6,532 nt of DNA from contig CALDJI010000199.1 in assembly GCA_937901805.1 (NCBI GenBank), positions 1 through 6,532 on the forward strand. The letters run 5' to 3'. The stretch is from an uncultured Clostridia bacterium. GTDB taxonomy: Bacteria; Bacillota; Clostridia; Oscillospirales; Ruminococcaceae. The first letter of the stretch is position 1. Every line of letters begins with the position of its first letter. Below are positions 1 through 6,272 of this stretch, one piece after another. Under the pieces are notes generated by a model that saw only the letters and a list, made by a program, of their open reading frames with translations, was not told the DNA's origin and did not search any database. The position numbers and the translations under genes were made by a program.

Positions 1-151
1 CGGCGAGAATAATCGGGATATCAGCCGGATCATATTCCAGAAAAGCAGTTGCAGGGAATATCGGAAAATGGATCACCCATACCAGGATAATCGAAACTGC
101 GGAGAGCAGTCCCAGTGTAGTAAGTTTGCGTGTGTTAAAAGTTTTGTTCAT
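1..151 (-). CDS. ribU: ECF transporter S component, riboflavin-specific (RibU-like), 5' end only
   Basis: This is the first 50 codons of a gene that runs off the left edge of the window. The start is ATG at 151-149, preceded by a strong GGAGGAGA site (163-156). The protein begins MNKTFNTRKLTTLGLLSAVS and continues with a first hydrophobic helix and a segment containing FPIFPATAFLEYDPADIP. A membrane helix followed by a short FP.(F/L)P....L.YDP.D.P stretch is typical of the substrate-binding S component of energy-coupling factor vitamin transporters, especially RibU. RibU captures riboflavin in the membrane and works with the shared EcfA/A'/T module. The FMN riboswitch directly upstream independently supports riboflavin as the substrate. 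The rest of the protein cannot be seen, so the exact S-component type is an inference from family and context. Confidence 0.8.
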   Translation of the reverse strand, partial: MNKTFNTRKLTTLGLLSAVSIILVWVIHFPIFPATAFLEYDPADIPIILA

Positions 152-179
152 GATATCTCCTCCGTTTGGAGCCTGTACC

Positions 180-228
180 AAGGAAAATAAGAAAACGCCC
201 ATGAATGGAAAAAACGTTCATGGGCGTT
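180..228 (-). terminator. Intrinsic terminator of the FMN riboswitch (expression platform)
   Basis: A perfect 12-bp stem pairs 228-217 with 205-194 (AACGCCCATGAA and its complement) across an 11-nt loop. Read on the minus strand it is followed by a T-rich run (TTTTCTTATTTT). It lies between the FMN aptamer and the ribU-like start codon, the normal position for a transcription-terminating expression platform. A second, weaker hairpin just upstream (255-261 with 236-242) may be part of the alternative antiterminator fold; that part is inference. Confidence 0.85.
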
Positions 229-261
229 ATGCGTTTTATGGAGTTGATAAAACTTCCATAA

Positions 262-395
262 TCCGTTTCTTTCATCCGGACTATACCGTCGGTTGTGGAG
301 TCGCACCACATCGGCATGCAAAGCATGTTCGCGGACTGAAAGGACGCCTGTCCTTATCACCGCCGGTGAGGAATTGCACCTCGCCCTGAAACAGA
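262..395 (-). promoter_or_regulatory. FMN riboswitch (RFN element)
   Basis: Read on the minus strand, the segment has the hallmark blocks of the RFN aptamer in order: TTCAGGGCGAGGTGCAATTC, CTCACCGGCGGT, AGTCCGCGA, GATGTGGTGCGACTCCACAA, CCGACGGTATAGTCCGGATG and a closing GAAA. P1 is formed by 395-388 (TCTGTTTC) with 269-262 (GAAACGGA), eight pairs including one G-U. The aptamer binds flavin mononucleotide. With the terminator that follows, high FMN should end transcription before the ribU-like gene. Family assignment is very secure from the conserved blocks; the OFF-switch logic is established for this riboswitch class. Confidence 0.96.
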
Positions 396-411
396 CACTG
401 AATTTATTCTT

Positions 412-440
412 ATTATAGTTTTCTGTCAGTTTTTTGTCAA
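412..440 (-). promoter_or_regulatory. Sigma-A promoter of the riboswitch-ribU transcript
   Basis: On the minus strand there is a consensus -35 TTGACA (440-435), a 17-nt spacer and a consensus -10 TATAAT (417-412). Transcription would start near 405, just ahead of the aptamer's P1 stem. This is a perfect match to the housekeeping promoter, so control of this gene probably rests on the riboswitch rather than on promoter strength. Confidence 0.92.
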
Positions 441-499
441 GAAATCTTTCCGGACTGTTTTGGTATGGGGAAACAGCGGCGGGGAATAACAACATTAGG

Positions 500-536
500 T
501 TCCCTTTTAGGGTTCGAGCGATCCAAAAAAAGGGAA
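500..536. repeat. 9-bp inverted repeat upstream of the recombinase gene
   Basis: TTCCCTTTT at 500-508 is mirrored exactly by AAAAGGGAA at 528-536, 19 nt apart. It lies between the divergent riboswitch promoter and the recombinase start and overlaps the only weak promoter candidate for the recombinase. There is no T-run after it on either strand, so it is not a clear terminator. It could be an operator or an mRNA leader hairpin. It does not resemble the inversion repeats at 1187-1346. Confidence 0.45.
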
Positions 537-542
537 TAAAAT
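513..542 (+). promoter_or_regulatory. Weak candidate promoter for the recombinase gene
   Basis: TTCGAG (513-518), an 18-nt spacer and TAAAAT (537-542) form a poor sigma-A candidate about 30 nt ahead of the recombinase start. No better plus-strand promoter is visible between 441 and 570. The assignment rests on position and partial consensus only. If it is real, expression of the recombinase would be low, as is common for DNA invertases. Confidence 0.25.
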
Positions 543-558
543 GAAAAGAACACGGTAA

Positions 559-1210
<652 letters not shown>

Positions 1211-1217
1211 TTGTAAA

Positions 1218-1245
1218 TTTAAAAAATTGCCTTTTTCCATATAAA
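1218..1245 (+). promoter_or_regulatory. Weak plus-strand promoter-like match inside the invertible segment
   Basis: TTTAAA (1218-1223), a 16-nt spacer and TATAAA (1240-1245) give a partial sigma-A match pointing at the surface gene. It is recorded because it bears on whether the orientation shown is truly OFF. In DNA this rich in A and T such matches arise by chance, and it is weaker than the minus-strand promoter at 1273-1245. Confidence 0.22.
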
Positions 1246-1273
1246 TCATACTACATATTTTTTATTTTTTCAA
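1245..1273 (-). promoter_or_regulatory. Sigma-A promoter inside the invertible segment, facing the recombinase
   Basis: On the minus strand, TTGAAA (1273-1268) is separated by exactly 17 nt from TATGAT (1250-1245). Each hexamer matches 5 of 6 consensus bases, the best promoter in the segment on either strand. As shown, it would start near 1238 and transcribe the 3' end of the recombinase gene in antisense. After inversion it would read into the leader of the surface protein gene. Activity is inferred from consensus and spacing only. Confidence 0.6.
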
Positions 1274-1306
1274 GTATTCCCCAAATTTTTTCAGGTGTTT
1301 TATCAC

Positions 1307-1338
1307 ACTTTTCCAATTTTGGAAAAGTACACCTTTTT
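1307..1338 (+). terminator. Hairpin with T-run at the right end of the invertible segment
   Basis: ACTTTTCCA (1307-1315) and TGGAAAAGT (1320-1328) form a perfect 9-bp stem with a 4-nt loop. An outer GGTGT (1294-1298) can pair with ACACC (1329-1333), directly followed by TTTTT (1334-1338). In the present orientation this could stop read-through from the recombinase side into the surface gene. The stem is AT-rich, so terminator strength is doubtful. Confidence 0.35.
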
Positions 1339-1346
1339 AAATCGAT
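1323..1346 (-). repeat. Right inverted repeat (IRR), probable recombination site
   Basis: This is the reverse-complement partner of 1187-1210, identical at 21 of 24 positions, including an unbroken GTGTACTTTT core (1332-1323 on the minus strand). The central dinucleotide falls at 1330-1329. The copy faces the opposite way from IRL, the arrangement that yields inversion rather than deletion. Confidence 0.75.
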
Positions 1347-1514
1347 AAGGGGGGATTTTAGAAACATCAGGGTGATCGTTGGTTGCAGCAATAAAGATGA
1401 GCAATCCCGCATCGGCACCTGTTTCTTTTTCCCAGGCTGTTGAATCGGGGAATTTTCTGAATGCCTCCTCGGAAAAAGAAGGCGATTCGGAAAGACTTGA
1501 AAAGAGGAAGAGAT
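1347..1514 (+). other. Leader region between the right repeat and the surface protein gene
   Basis: This 168-bp stretch would be the untranslated leader of the surface protein mRNA when the inverted promoter drives it. I see no plausible sigma-A promoter in it on the plus strand, consistent with transcription having to come from the invertible segment. An alternative in-frame start exists at 1461. The minus strand of about 1339-1480 translates to a short stretch vaguely resembling a nucleotide-binding protein (see findings). No other feature is recognised. Confidence 0.5.
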
Positions 1515-3116
1515 ATGAAACAAACAGTGAGAAAAATCCGTTTCCTGTCTGCACTGGTTGCGCTCATAGTGGTTTTTTCTACAGCGTTTTCTGTGTTTGC
1601 GCTGCCGGATACCCGGACAGATCCTGAAAAAGAACCAAAGCCGCCGGTAATGGTAGCGGAAAATTCCGGGTATAATGAACAAACGGAACAATATGATTTG
1701 TACTTGACGTTGACAGAAACCGCAGGTTCCGAAGTACAGGCGGTCATCAGCGATCCAATTGCAGAGATGATTGCCGAGTATCCGGGCTATACCATGCCGG
1801 GAGACAGTTACCCCATACATGTAGTCATCCGCAATGAATCCGGACATACCTATGCCTATCGGCCGGGCAGTTTTGTACTGGGAACTGCGGATCCGGTAGA
1901 AACAACTCCGGATGTGCCGTTAACCTCCTTTGTCGGATTTGATGGAAAACAGATCCCACTGACCTATATCGGAGCAATCCCAGTGGCAGATAAATCCATT
2001 TACAGCGGCTTGTACGGGAAAAGCGGTTCCGCTCAGGTGAGCCTGGATATGCTGTTTGCCATTTATGATGTATTGGAAGAAAAAGGATATACCGGGGAAA
2101 ATGCTTTGAGCAGTTATATGCTTTCCTATTATAACAACCTGTATCAAACCGCTTTCCTAAGTTGGGAAGAGATGCAGAAGGATTCGGCAACCTGGAACAA
2201 ATTCATCAATGCAACAGCAAATTGGGGAAGAAATTCCCAGTATGAGACTACCGCAGAAGAACTGGACAGTCTGATTGCACAATATCCTGAATGGGACGAT
2301 TATATTTATGTCACAGATCGGAAGAATGGGAAACTGGAAGTACAGCTGAAATTCCCGGAACAGGAGATGGCGGCGCTCAGCTACAATGTGTTTTATCAGG
2401 AGTTGTTTGCCGTGGCGTTTGGGGATGAATGCACGCAGATGAATCCCAATAGAAACACCGTCTTTACCCGTTCCCGCGGCGTAGGGGATTATATGTCGGA
2501 TAAGACGCTTCAGTCTCAGGCAGATACTTATTTTGCCGGCCTGGAAAATGCGGATTGTATGGAAACGGGTAGTGCCGTTTCTTTTGATACAGTACTTACT
2601 CTGGATGGCCCGGGAATGGGGAATGCCTACCAGTACTATGAATTCTCTTATTGGAACGCTCTTTCTTTTGAACAGCTTGATACTTCCTACCAAATTGTTC
2701 ATCAGTACTATACCAGTACGGATGGCGGAGAATATACTCTGGATGGGACCGTAGAGGAAACTCCGGTATCTGGGGGGCTGGTAGGGGATGTTGTTTCCCT
2801 GTCGGAATTGAAACAGCAGCCGGTCTATCAGGAAAAAAATTACGAATACCGCGGAGAACCGGGGGAAGTCACGCTGGTTCTAAACCCGGATGAAAACAGG
2901 ATTGTCCTGAATTATTACCGGGATGTTTTGACACCGTCCGTTCCGGAAAATCCAGAAGACCTAACCCCGGAACCGCCGCTGCCCGATATCCCGCAGGAAC
3001 AGCCTCCGCAGACAGGGGATACCGGCAACCTGGAGTTTTGGGCGGCCCTTTTTACACTTGCTTCCTGCGGTCTTGTGACAACAGTGTTCTATCGTAGAAA
3101 AAGAACCATAAAATAA
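1515..3116 (+). CDS. Secreted surface protein with sortase sorting signal (PPQTG) and MucBP-like region; putative phase-variable adhesin
   Basis: The product is 533 residues from ATG 1515, which has GAGG at 1504-1507 and gives a classic signal peptide: basic MKQTVRKIR, a hydrophobic core, and likely cleavage after SVFA (residue 29). An in-frame ATG at 1461 would add 18 charged residues before the signal and is less likely. The large middle part (about 45-390) is acidic and rich in Tyr, and I do not recognise its fold. Residues about 392-471 (from YQIVHQYYTSTDGGEYTLDG to IVLNYYRD) resemble the MucBP/repeat-type modules of Gram-positive adhesins. A Pro/Glu-rich stalk follows (472-498), then PPQTGD (497-502), a hydrophobic helix (506-526) and the tail RRKRTIK. 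This is a cell wall sorting signal with Pro in place of the first Leu of LPXTG. Sortase would anchor it to peptidoglycan. The invertible segment upstream suggests ON/OFF expression. The adhesin role is inference; no sortase is in the window. Confidence 0.85.
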   Translation: MKQTVRKIRFLSALVALIVVFSTAFSVFALPDTRTDPEKEPKPPVMVAENSGYNEQTEQYDLYLTLTETAGSEVQAVISDPIAEMIAEYPGYTMPGDSYPIHVVIRNESGHTYAYRPGSFVLGTADPVETTPDVPLTSFVGFDGKQIPLTYIGAIPVADKSIYSGLYGKSGSAQVSLDMLFAIYDVLEEKGYTGENALSSYMLSYYNNLYQTAFLSWEEMQKDSATWNKFINATANWGRNSQYETTAEELDSLIAQYPEWDDYIYVTDRKNGKLEVQLKFPEQEMAALSYNVFYQELFAVAFGDECTQMNPNRNTVFTRSRGVGDYMSDKTLQSQADTYFAGLENADCMETGSAVSFDTVLTLDGPGMGNAYQYYEFSYWNALSFEQLDTSYQIVHQYYTSTDGGEYTLDGTVEETPVSGGLVGDVVSLSELKQQPVYQEKNYEYRGEPGEVTLVLNPDENRIVLNYYRDVLTPSVPENPEDLTPEPPLPDIPQEQPPQTGDTGNLEFWAALFTLASCGLVTTVFYRRKRTIK

Positions 3117-3119
3117 GAT

Positions 3120-3178
3120 GTCTTTCGATCATAAAACCGCCTCTGGAGTTTCCAGAGGCGGTTTTATGATCGAAAGAC
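3120..3178. terminator. Bidirectional terminator-like hairpin with a perfect 28-bp stem
   Basis: Bases 3120-3147 are exactly complementary to 3151-3178, leaving a 3-nt loop. It starts 4 nt after the surface gene stop codon. The inner part, AAAACCGCCTCTGGA and its mirror ending TTTT, is a standard GC-rich intrinsic terminator flanked by A and T runs on both sides. The stem then extends 11 more pairs outwards, longer than such terminators usually are. It insulates the surface gene from the helicase promoter that starts at its right edge. Confidence 0.88.
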
Positions 3179-3207
3179 TGTCAAAAAAGCTGTTTTTATG
3201 GTATAAT
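3178..3207 (+). promoter_or_regulatory. Extended -10 promoter of the DEAD-box helicase gene
   Basis: TATAAT (3202-3207) is preceded by TGG (3199-3201), forming an extended -10. A -35 CTGTCA (3178-3183, 4 of 6 consensus) lies 18 nt upstream. The start would be near 3213, giving a leader of about 185 nt before the helicase ATG. The -35 overlaps the edge of the preceding terminator stem. Confidence 0.72.
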
Positions 3208-3398
3208 CATCACGGCAAAAGATTTTCATGGGATTTTATGGTTTTATTGATAGAAAAACAGGGGATTCTGTTTGCAAATGAAGATTTCATCAGAAAAAGT
3301 CAGGAAAAATCACTCCATTAGAGCTTGAAAAATTTGCCGCATGCGAATGTGAAATTGGGGACGGATTTGCGTCCGGAGAAGGGAAGAACATAGAGAAT
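3208..3398 (+). other. Long 5' leader of the helicase gene
   Basis: About 190 nt separate the promoter from the helicase start, and no known riboswitch class is recognised. A short GGACG/CGTCC hairpin (3359-3363 with 3370-3374) lies near the start codon. The helicase frame stays open upstream to a TGA at 3279-3281 but has no ATG, GTG or TTG. Long leaders are common for RNA helicase genes that respond to cold or to RNA folding; whether that applies here is unknown. Confidence 0.4.
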
Positions 3399-4535
3399 AT
3401 GAAATATAACGAATTACCTCTTTCTCATGAAATAATACAGGCAGTAGAGAAAATGGGCTTTACTGAAATGACGGAAGTTCAGCAGAAAGCGATTCCGCCC
3501 ATGCTGGAGGGAAAGGAAATCATGGCCAAAGCGCCTACCGGCACGGGGAAGACCTGCGCGTTCGGCATCCCGATGATTGAGCGGCTGAAACGGGAGGAAA
3601 AATCCGTGCAGGGTCTGATTCTGGCGCCGACAAGGGAGCTTGCTATCCAAATTCGGGATGAGCTGCGCCAGCTCTGCCAGTTTTGTTCCGGCGTACGGGT
3701 ATGCGTCGTCTATGGCGGGCAGCCCATGAAAACCCAGGTGGAGCAGCTGAAAAAGGGCCCGCAGATTGTAGTGGCTACTCCCGGGCGGATGATTGACCAC
3801 ATGAAGCACCGCAATATCCAGATAAACCGCGTCTCGGAGATCGTCCTAGACGAAGCGGATAAAATGCTGGATATGGGATTTTATAAGGATGTCAAATGGA
3901 TTTTGGATCGCTGCCCGAAACAGAGCAAACTCTCCATGTTCTCTGCGACAACCTCCCGCGAAGTGATGGATATCAGCTGGCTTTACCAGCGGGATCCGGA
4001 GGAAATCGTCGTTCTCCCGGTGGAGGACAATAAGCCGAAGATCACCCAGTACAGTATTATGAGCAGCGGCAGCCGTAAAATTGCGGATTTAATCCATATC
4101 ATTCGATACTATGAGTATAAAAAGGCAATGATTTTCTGCAATACCAAGTATCAGACAGCAAGTCTATGCCGCCAGCTCAATGAATACGGCCTCCCCTCGG
4201 AGTGTATCCACGGGGATATGATGCAGTCGGCACGAAATCAGGTTATGCAGAAATTCAAATCGGGTTCTGTGGATTACCTGGTGGTCACTGATGTTGCGGC
4301 GCGCGGGATCGATGTGGAGAATATTGAGGCGGTCTTCAATTTTGATTTGCCCCAGGAAAATGAGTACTATACCCATCGGATTGGCCGGACGGGGCGCGCA
4401 AAGCGGAAAGGCGCAGCCTACACTTTTTATTCGGAAGATGAGCGCTTCCGCCTGCGGGATATCATTAAGTATACAAAATCAGACGTCACGCCGGTGACTG
4501 TGGACGAACAGGGAAAAATCACACCGGTAAAATAA
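3399..4535 (+). CDS. DEAD-box ATP-dependent RNA helicase, compact form
   Basis: The 378-residue product has all the core motifs in order: a Q motif around GFTEMTEVQ (20-28), Walker A APTGTGKT (45-52), PTRELA (77-82), TPGR (127-130), DEAD (151-154), SAT (182-184), FCNTK (246-250), TDVAARGID (297-305) and HRIGRTGR (326-333). It uses ATP to unwind or remodel RNA duplexes in the cytoplasm, typically in ribosome assembly or mRNA turnover. The protein ends about 45 residues after motif VI and lacks the basic or RNA-binding tail of the longer DeaD/CshA/DbpA types, so it is close in size to short helicases such as Bacillus YfmL. I cannot assign an exact orthologue. The start follows the usual FxxLxLS opening of the family; the ribosome binding site is weak (AGAG near 3392). 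It converges on ptsI and shares its terminator. Confidence 0.95.
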   Translation: MKYNELPLSHEIIQAVEKMGFTEMTEVQQKAIPPMLEGKEIMAKAPTGTGKTCAFGIPMIERLKREEKSVQGLILAPTRELAIQIRDELRQLCQFCSGVRVCVVYGGQPMKTQVEQLKKGPQIVVATPGRMIDHMKHRNIQINRVSEIVLDEADKMLDMGFYKDVKWILDRCPKQSKLSMFSATTSREVMDISWLYQRDPEEIVVLPVEDNKPKITQYSIMSSGSRKIADLIHIIRYYEYKKAMIFCNTKYQTASLCRQLNEYGLPSECIHGDMMQSARNQVMQKFKSGSVDYLVVTDVAARGIDVENIEAVFNFDLPQENEYYTHRIGRTGRAKRKGAAYTFYSEDERFRLRDIIKYTKSDVTPVTVDEQGKITPVK

Positions 4536-4573
4536 AGAACAGCCCCCAAACGGGGGCTGTTCTTTATTTTACC
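4526..4573. terminator. Shared bidirectional terminator of the helicase gene and ptsI
   Basis: A perfect 22-bp stem pairs 4526-4547 with 4552-4573 around the loop AAAC. The GC core GCCCCC/GGGGGC is flanked by A-rich and T-rich arms, giving a T-run on both strands. Both stop codons (4533-4535 plus, 4566-4564 minus) lie within the stem, and each gene's last codons (GTA AAA TAA) are mirror images of the other's. Confidence 0.92.
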
Positions 4574-6203
4574 AATCCTGCAAGGATTTCGGCTTTTCTT
4601 TTGGAAACGTCTGTCTCCCGTATTTTTTTACGCAGTGGCAGGATATAGGGGGCGGAAACGGAGAGCTCGTCGATTCCCATAGCCAGAAAGGTTTCCGTCA
4701 AGGAGAGATCCGCGCCCAGTTCCCCGCAGATTCCAATCCAAATCCCATTTTTATGGGCGTTTTCCGCCGCCATTTGGATTAGACGGAGAACCGCCTTATG
4801 GTGGGGGTTGTAAAACCGTTCCAGCTTTTGGTTCTGGCGGTCGATTGCAAGGGTATACTGCGTCAAATCGTTGGTGCCAACGCTGAAGAAATCCACTTCT
4901 TTTGCAAGTTCATCGCTGATTAGAGCGGCTGCCGGGGTCTCAATCATGATCCCCAGTTGGATAGAGTTGTCAAATGGGATATTTTGGGAATCCAGCTCGT
5001 CCTTGACTTCGGATACAATCCGTTTGATTTCCTGCACTTCTTCCACGCTGGTGATCATCGGGAACATAATGGCAATTTTTCCATAGGCGGAAGCTCTCAG
5101 CAGGGCGCGCAGCTGGGTTTTGAAAATTTCCGTCCGATCCAGACAGATACGGATGGCCCGGTATCCCAGTGCGGGGTTTTCCTCGGCCGGCATATCAAAA
5201 TAATCGATCTGCTTGTCTGCGCCGATATCCAGTGTACGGATGACGACTTCTTTACCGGCCATGGTTTCGGCAACTTGCTTATAGGCAAGGAACTGCTCTT
5301 CCTCGGTCGGGTAATCGCTGTTTTCCAAATAGAGGAATTCGCTCCGGAACAACCCGATCCCACCTGCATCGTTTTTGAGTACCGCACCGACGTCGGAGGG
5401 GTTTCCAATATTGCAGAAAAGCTTGATGCTCTGTCCATCCAGGGTCACGTTCTCCTGGCCCTTGAGTTGCTGCAGGAGGGCACGCTGTTGTAAATCCTGC
5501 TCCTGTTTCTCCTTCATCTGGGAGAGGGTCTGTTCATTTGGATTCAGATATACGGTTCCGGTAAACCCATCGACGCAGGCGATCATCCCGTCATATTCCG
5601 GTTTCAGTTCGGCGCCGATGCTGATTACAGCCGGGATGTTCATCGTTCTTGCAAGAATTGCGGTATGGGAATTGGTAGAACCTTTTGCAGTTACAAATCC
5701 TAGGACTTTGTCTTTATCCAGCTGAACAGTCTCACTGGGGGCCAGATCTTCTGCCATAACAATCACAGGATCCTTGGAAGTAAAACTCCGGTTTTGCCCG
5801 CCTCCCAGAATGGAGATTACGCGTTCGGAGATATCTCGAACGTCTGCCGCACGTTCTTTCATGTAAGCGTCGTCCATGGCGGCAAACATCTGTGCAAAAT
5901 TATCCGCAGTCGTTGCCACGGCAAATTCTGCATTGACATTTTGCTGTGTTATGATATTGGTTACAGAATCACAGTAATCTGGATCTTCGAGCATCATCTG
6001 ATGGATCTGAAAGATCATGGCGTTTGCCTCTCCAACTTCGTGCAGGGCCTTGTGATAAAGTGTTCCCAACTGGTCGGAGGCCAGCGCTTTTGCCTGATCA
6101 AACCGCGCAATTTCAGCTTGAGCGTCCTGTACGCGCTGGCGTTTGACTGTCTGTTCTTTTTTTCAATCCCGCCAAATACCCCTTTACCAGTAAAAACAAT
6201 CAT
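4564..6203 (-). CDS. ptsI: Phosphoenolpyruvate-protein phosphotransferase (PTS enzyme I), reading frame disrupted near the N-terminus
   Basis: Enzyme I takes phosphate from PEP onto a histidine and passes it to HPr, starting the sugar phosphotransferase system. The expected start is ATG 6203-6201 with GGAGGAG just upstream, giving MIVFTGKGVFGGI. That frame then leaves the enzyme I sequence and stops at 6015. The enzyme I frame resumes as KKEQTVKRQRVQDAQAEIAR at the A7 run (6163-6157) and is open to 4564. Counting the joined product (about 546 residues), it has the phospho-histidine block GSTNSHTAILAR (His180), IMIETPAA, FFSVGTNDLTQYTLAIDR in the PEP-binding barrel, and GICGELGAD with the active Cys493. 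His180 rather than about 189 agrees with a loss of about eight residues after GGI, where the family usually has an AIGK-type strand. Without frame restoration, translation could only restart downstream (for example ATG 6018), which would remove part of the HPr-binding domain. The identity is certain; whether it is functional is not. Confidence 0.88.
6157..6165 (-). other. Frame-break point in ptsI: A7 run forming A_AAA_AAG slippery motif
   Basis: Read on the minus strand, the sequence is ATT GAA AAA AAG AAC in the start-codon frame. A -1 shift on A_AAA_AAG gives GAA CAG and enters the enzyme I frame exactly. The enzyme I frame itself has a TGA at 6165-6163, so upstream coding cannot come from that frame. 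The motif is the same heptamer used in E. coli dnaX. A recent deletion or homopolymer miscall explains it equally well or better. Confidence 0.7.
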
Positions 6204-6232
6204 GGTACTCCTCCAGTCCGTCCTGTGCAGGC

Positions 6233-6266
6233 ATGTCAATCCGGAAAGAAATCCTCGGATTGACAT
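6233..6266 (-). promoter_or_regulatory. Hairpin in the ptsH-ptsI intergenic region
   Basis: ATGTCAATCCG and its complement (6266-6256 with 6243-6233) form a perfect 11-bp stem with a 12-nt loop, within the 69-nt gap between ptsH and ptsI. No T-run follows, so it is not an intrinsic terminator. It could be an RNA processing or stabilising element that sets the HPr to enzyme I ratio; that role is inference. Confidence 0.45.
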
Positions 6267-6272
6267 ATGCAA

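Noticed and set aside
126..389. Plus-strand open frame of 87 codons
   Set aside because: It lies on the reverse of the FMN riboswitch, its terminator and the ribU start. The conserved aptamer blocks explain the sequence, and no ribosome binding site or protein family fits.
1461..1514. Upstream ATG extending the surface protein by 18 residues
   Set aside because: The extension is highly charged and would bury the signal peptide inside. ATG 1515 has GAGG 7 nt upstream and gives a normal signal sequence.
1251..1847. Long minus-strand open frames under the surface gene start
   Set aside because: They are shadows of the surface protein reading frame and of the AT-rich invertible segment. The signal peptide and sorting signal show the plus strand is the coding one.
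3118..3321. 67-codon plus-strand open frame after the surface gene
   Set aside because: It starts inside the 28-bp terminator stem and runs across the helicase promoter. Its first third is just the hairpin translated.
3278..3328. 16-codon ORF (MKISSEKVRKNHSIRA) in the helicase leader
   Set aside because: The only ribosome site candidate (GGGGA) is about 12 nt away and there is no recognisable leader peptide logic, so it cannot be supported as a gene.
3282..3398. N-terminal extension of the helicase through the open upstream frame
   Set aside because: There is no ATG, GTG or TTG in the 39 open codons, and the ATG at 3399 gives the usual start of the family.
4957..5493. 178-codon plus-strand open frame opposite ptsI
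   Set aside because: It is antisense to the strongly conserved enzyme I barrel, a frequent shadow of that gene, and has no family resemblance.
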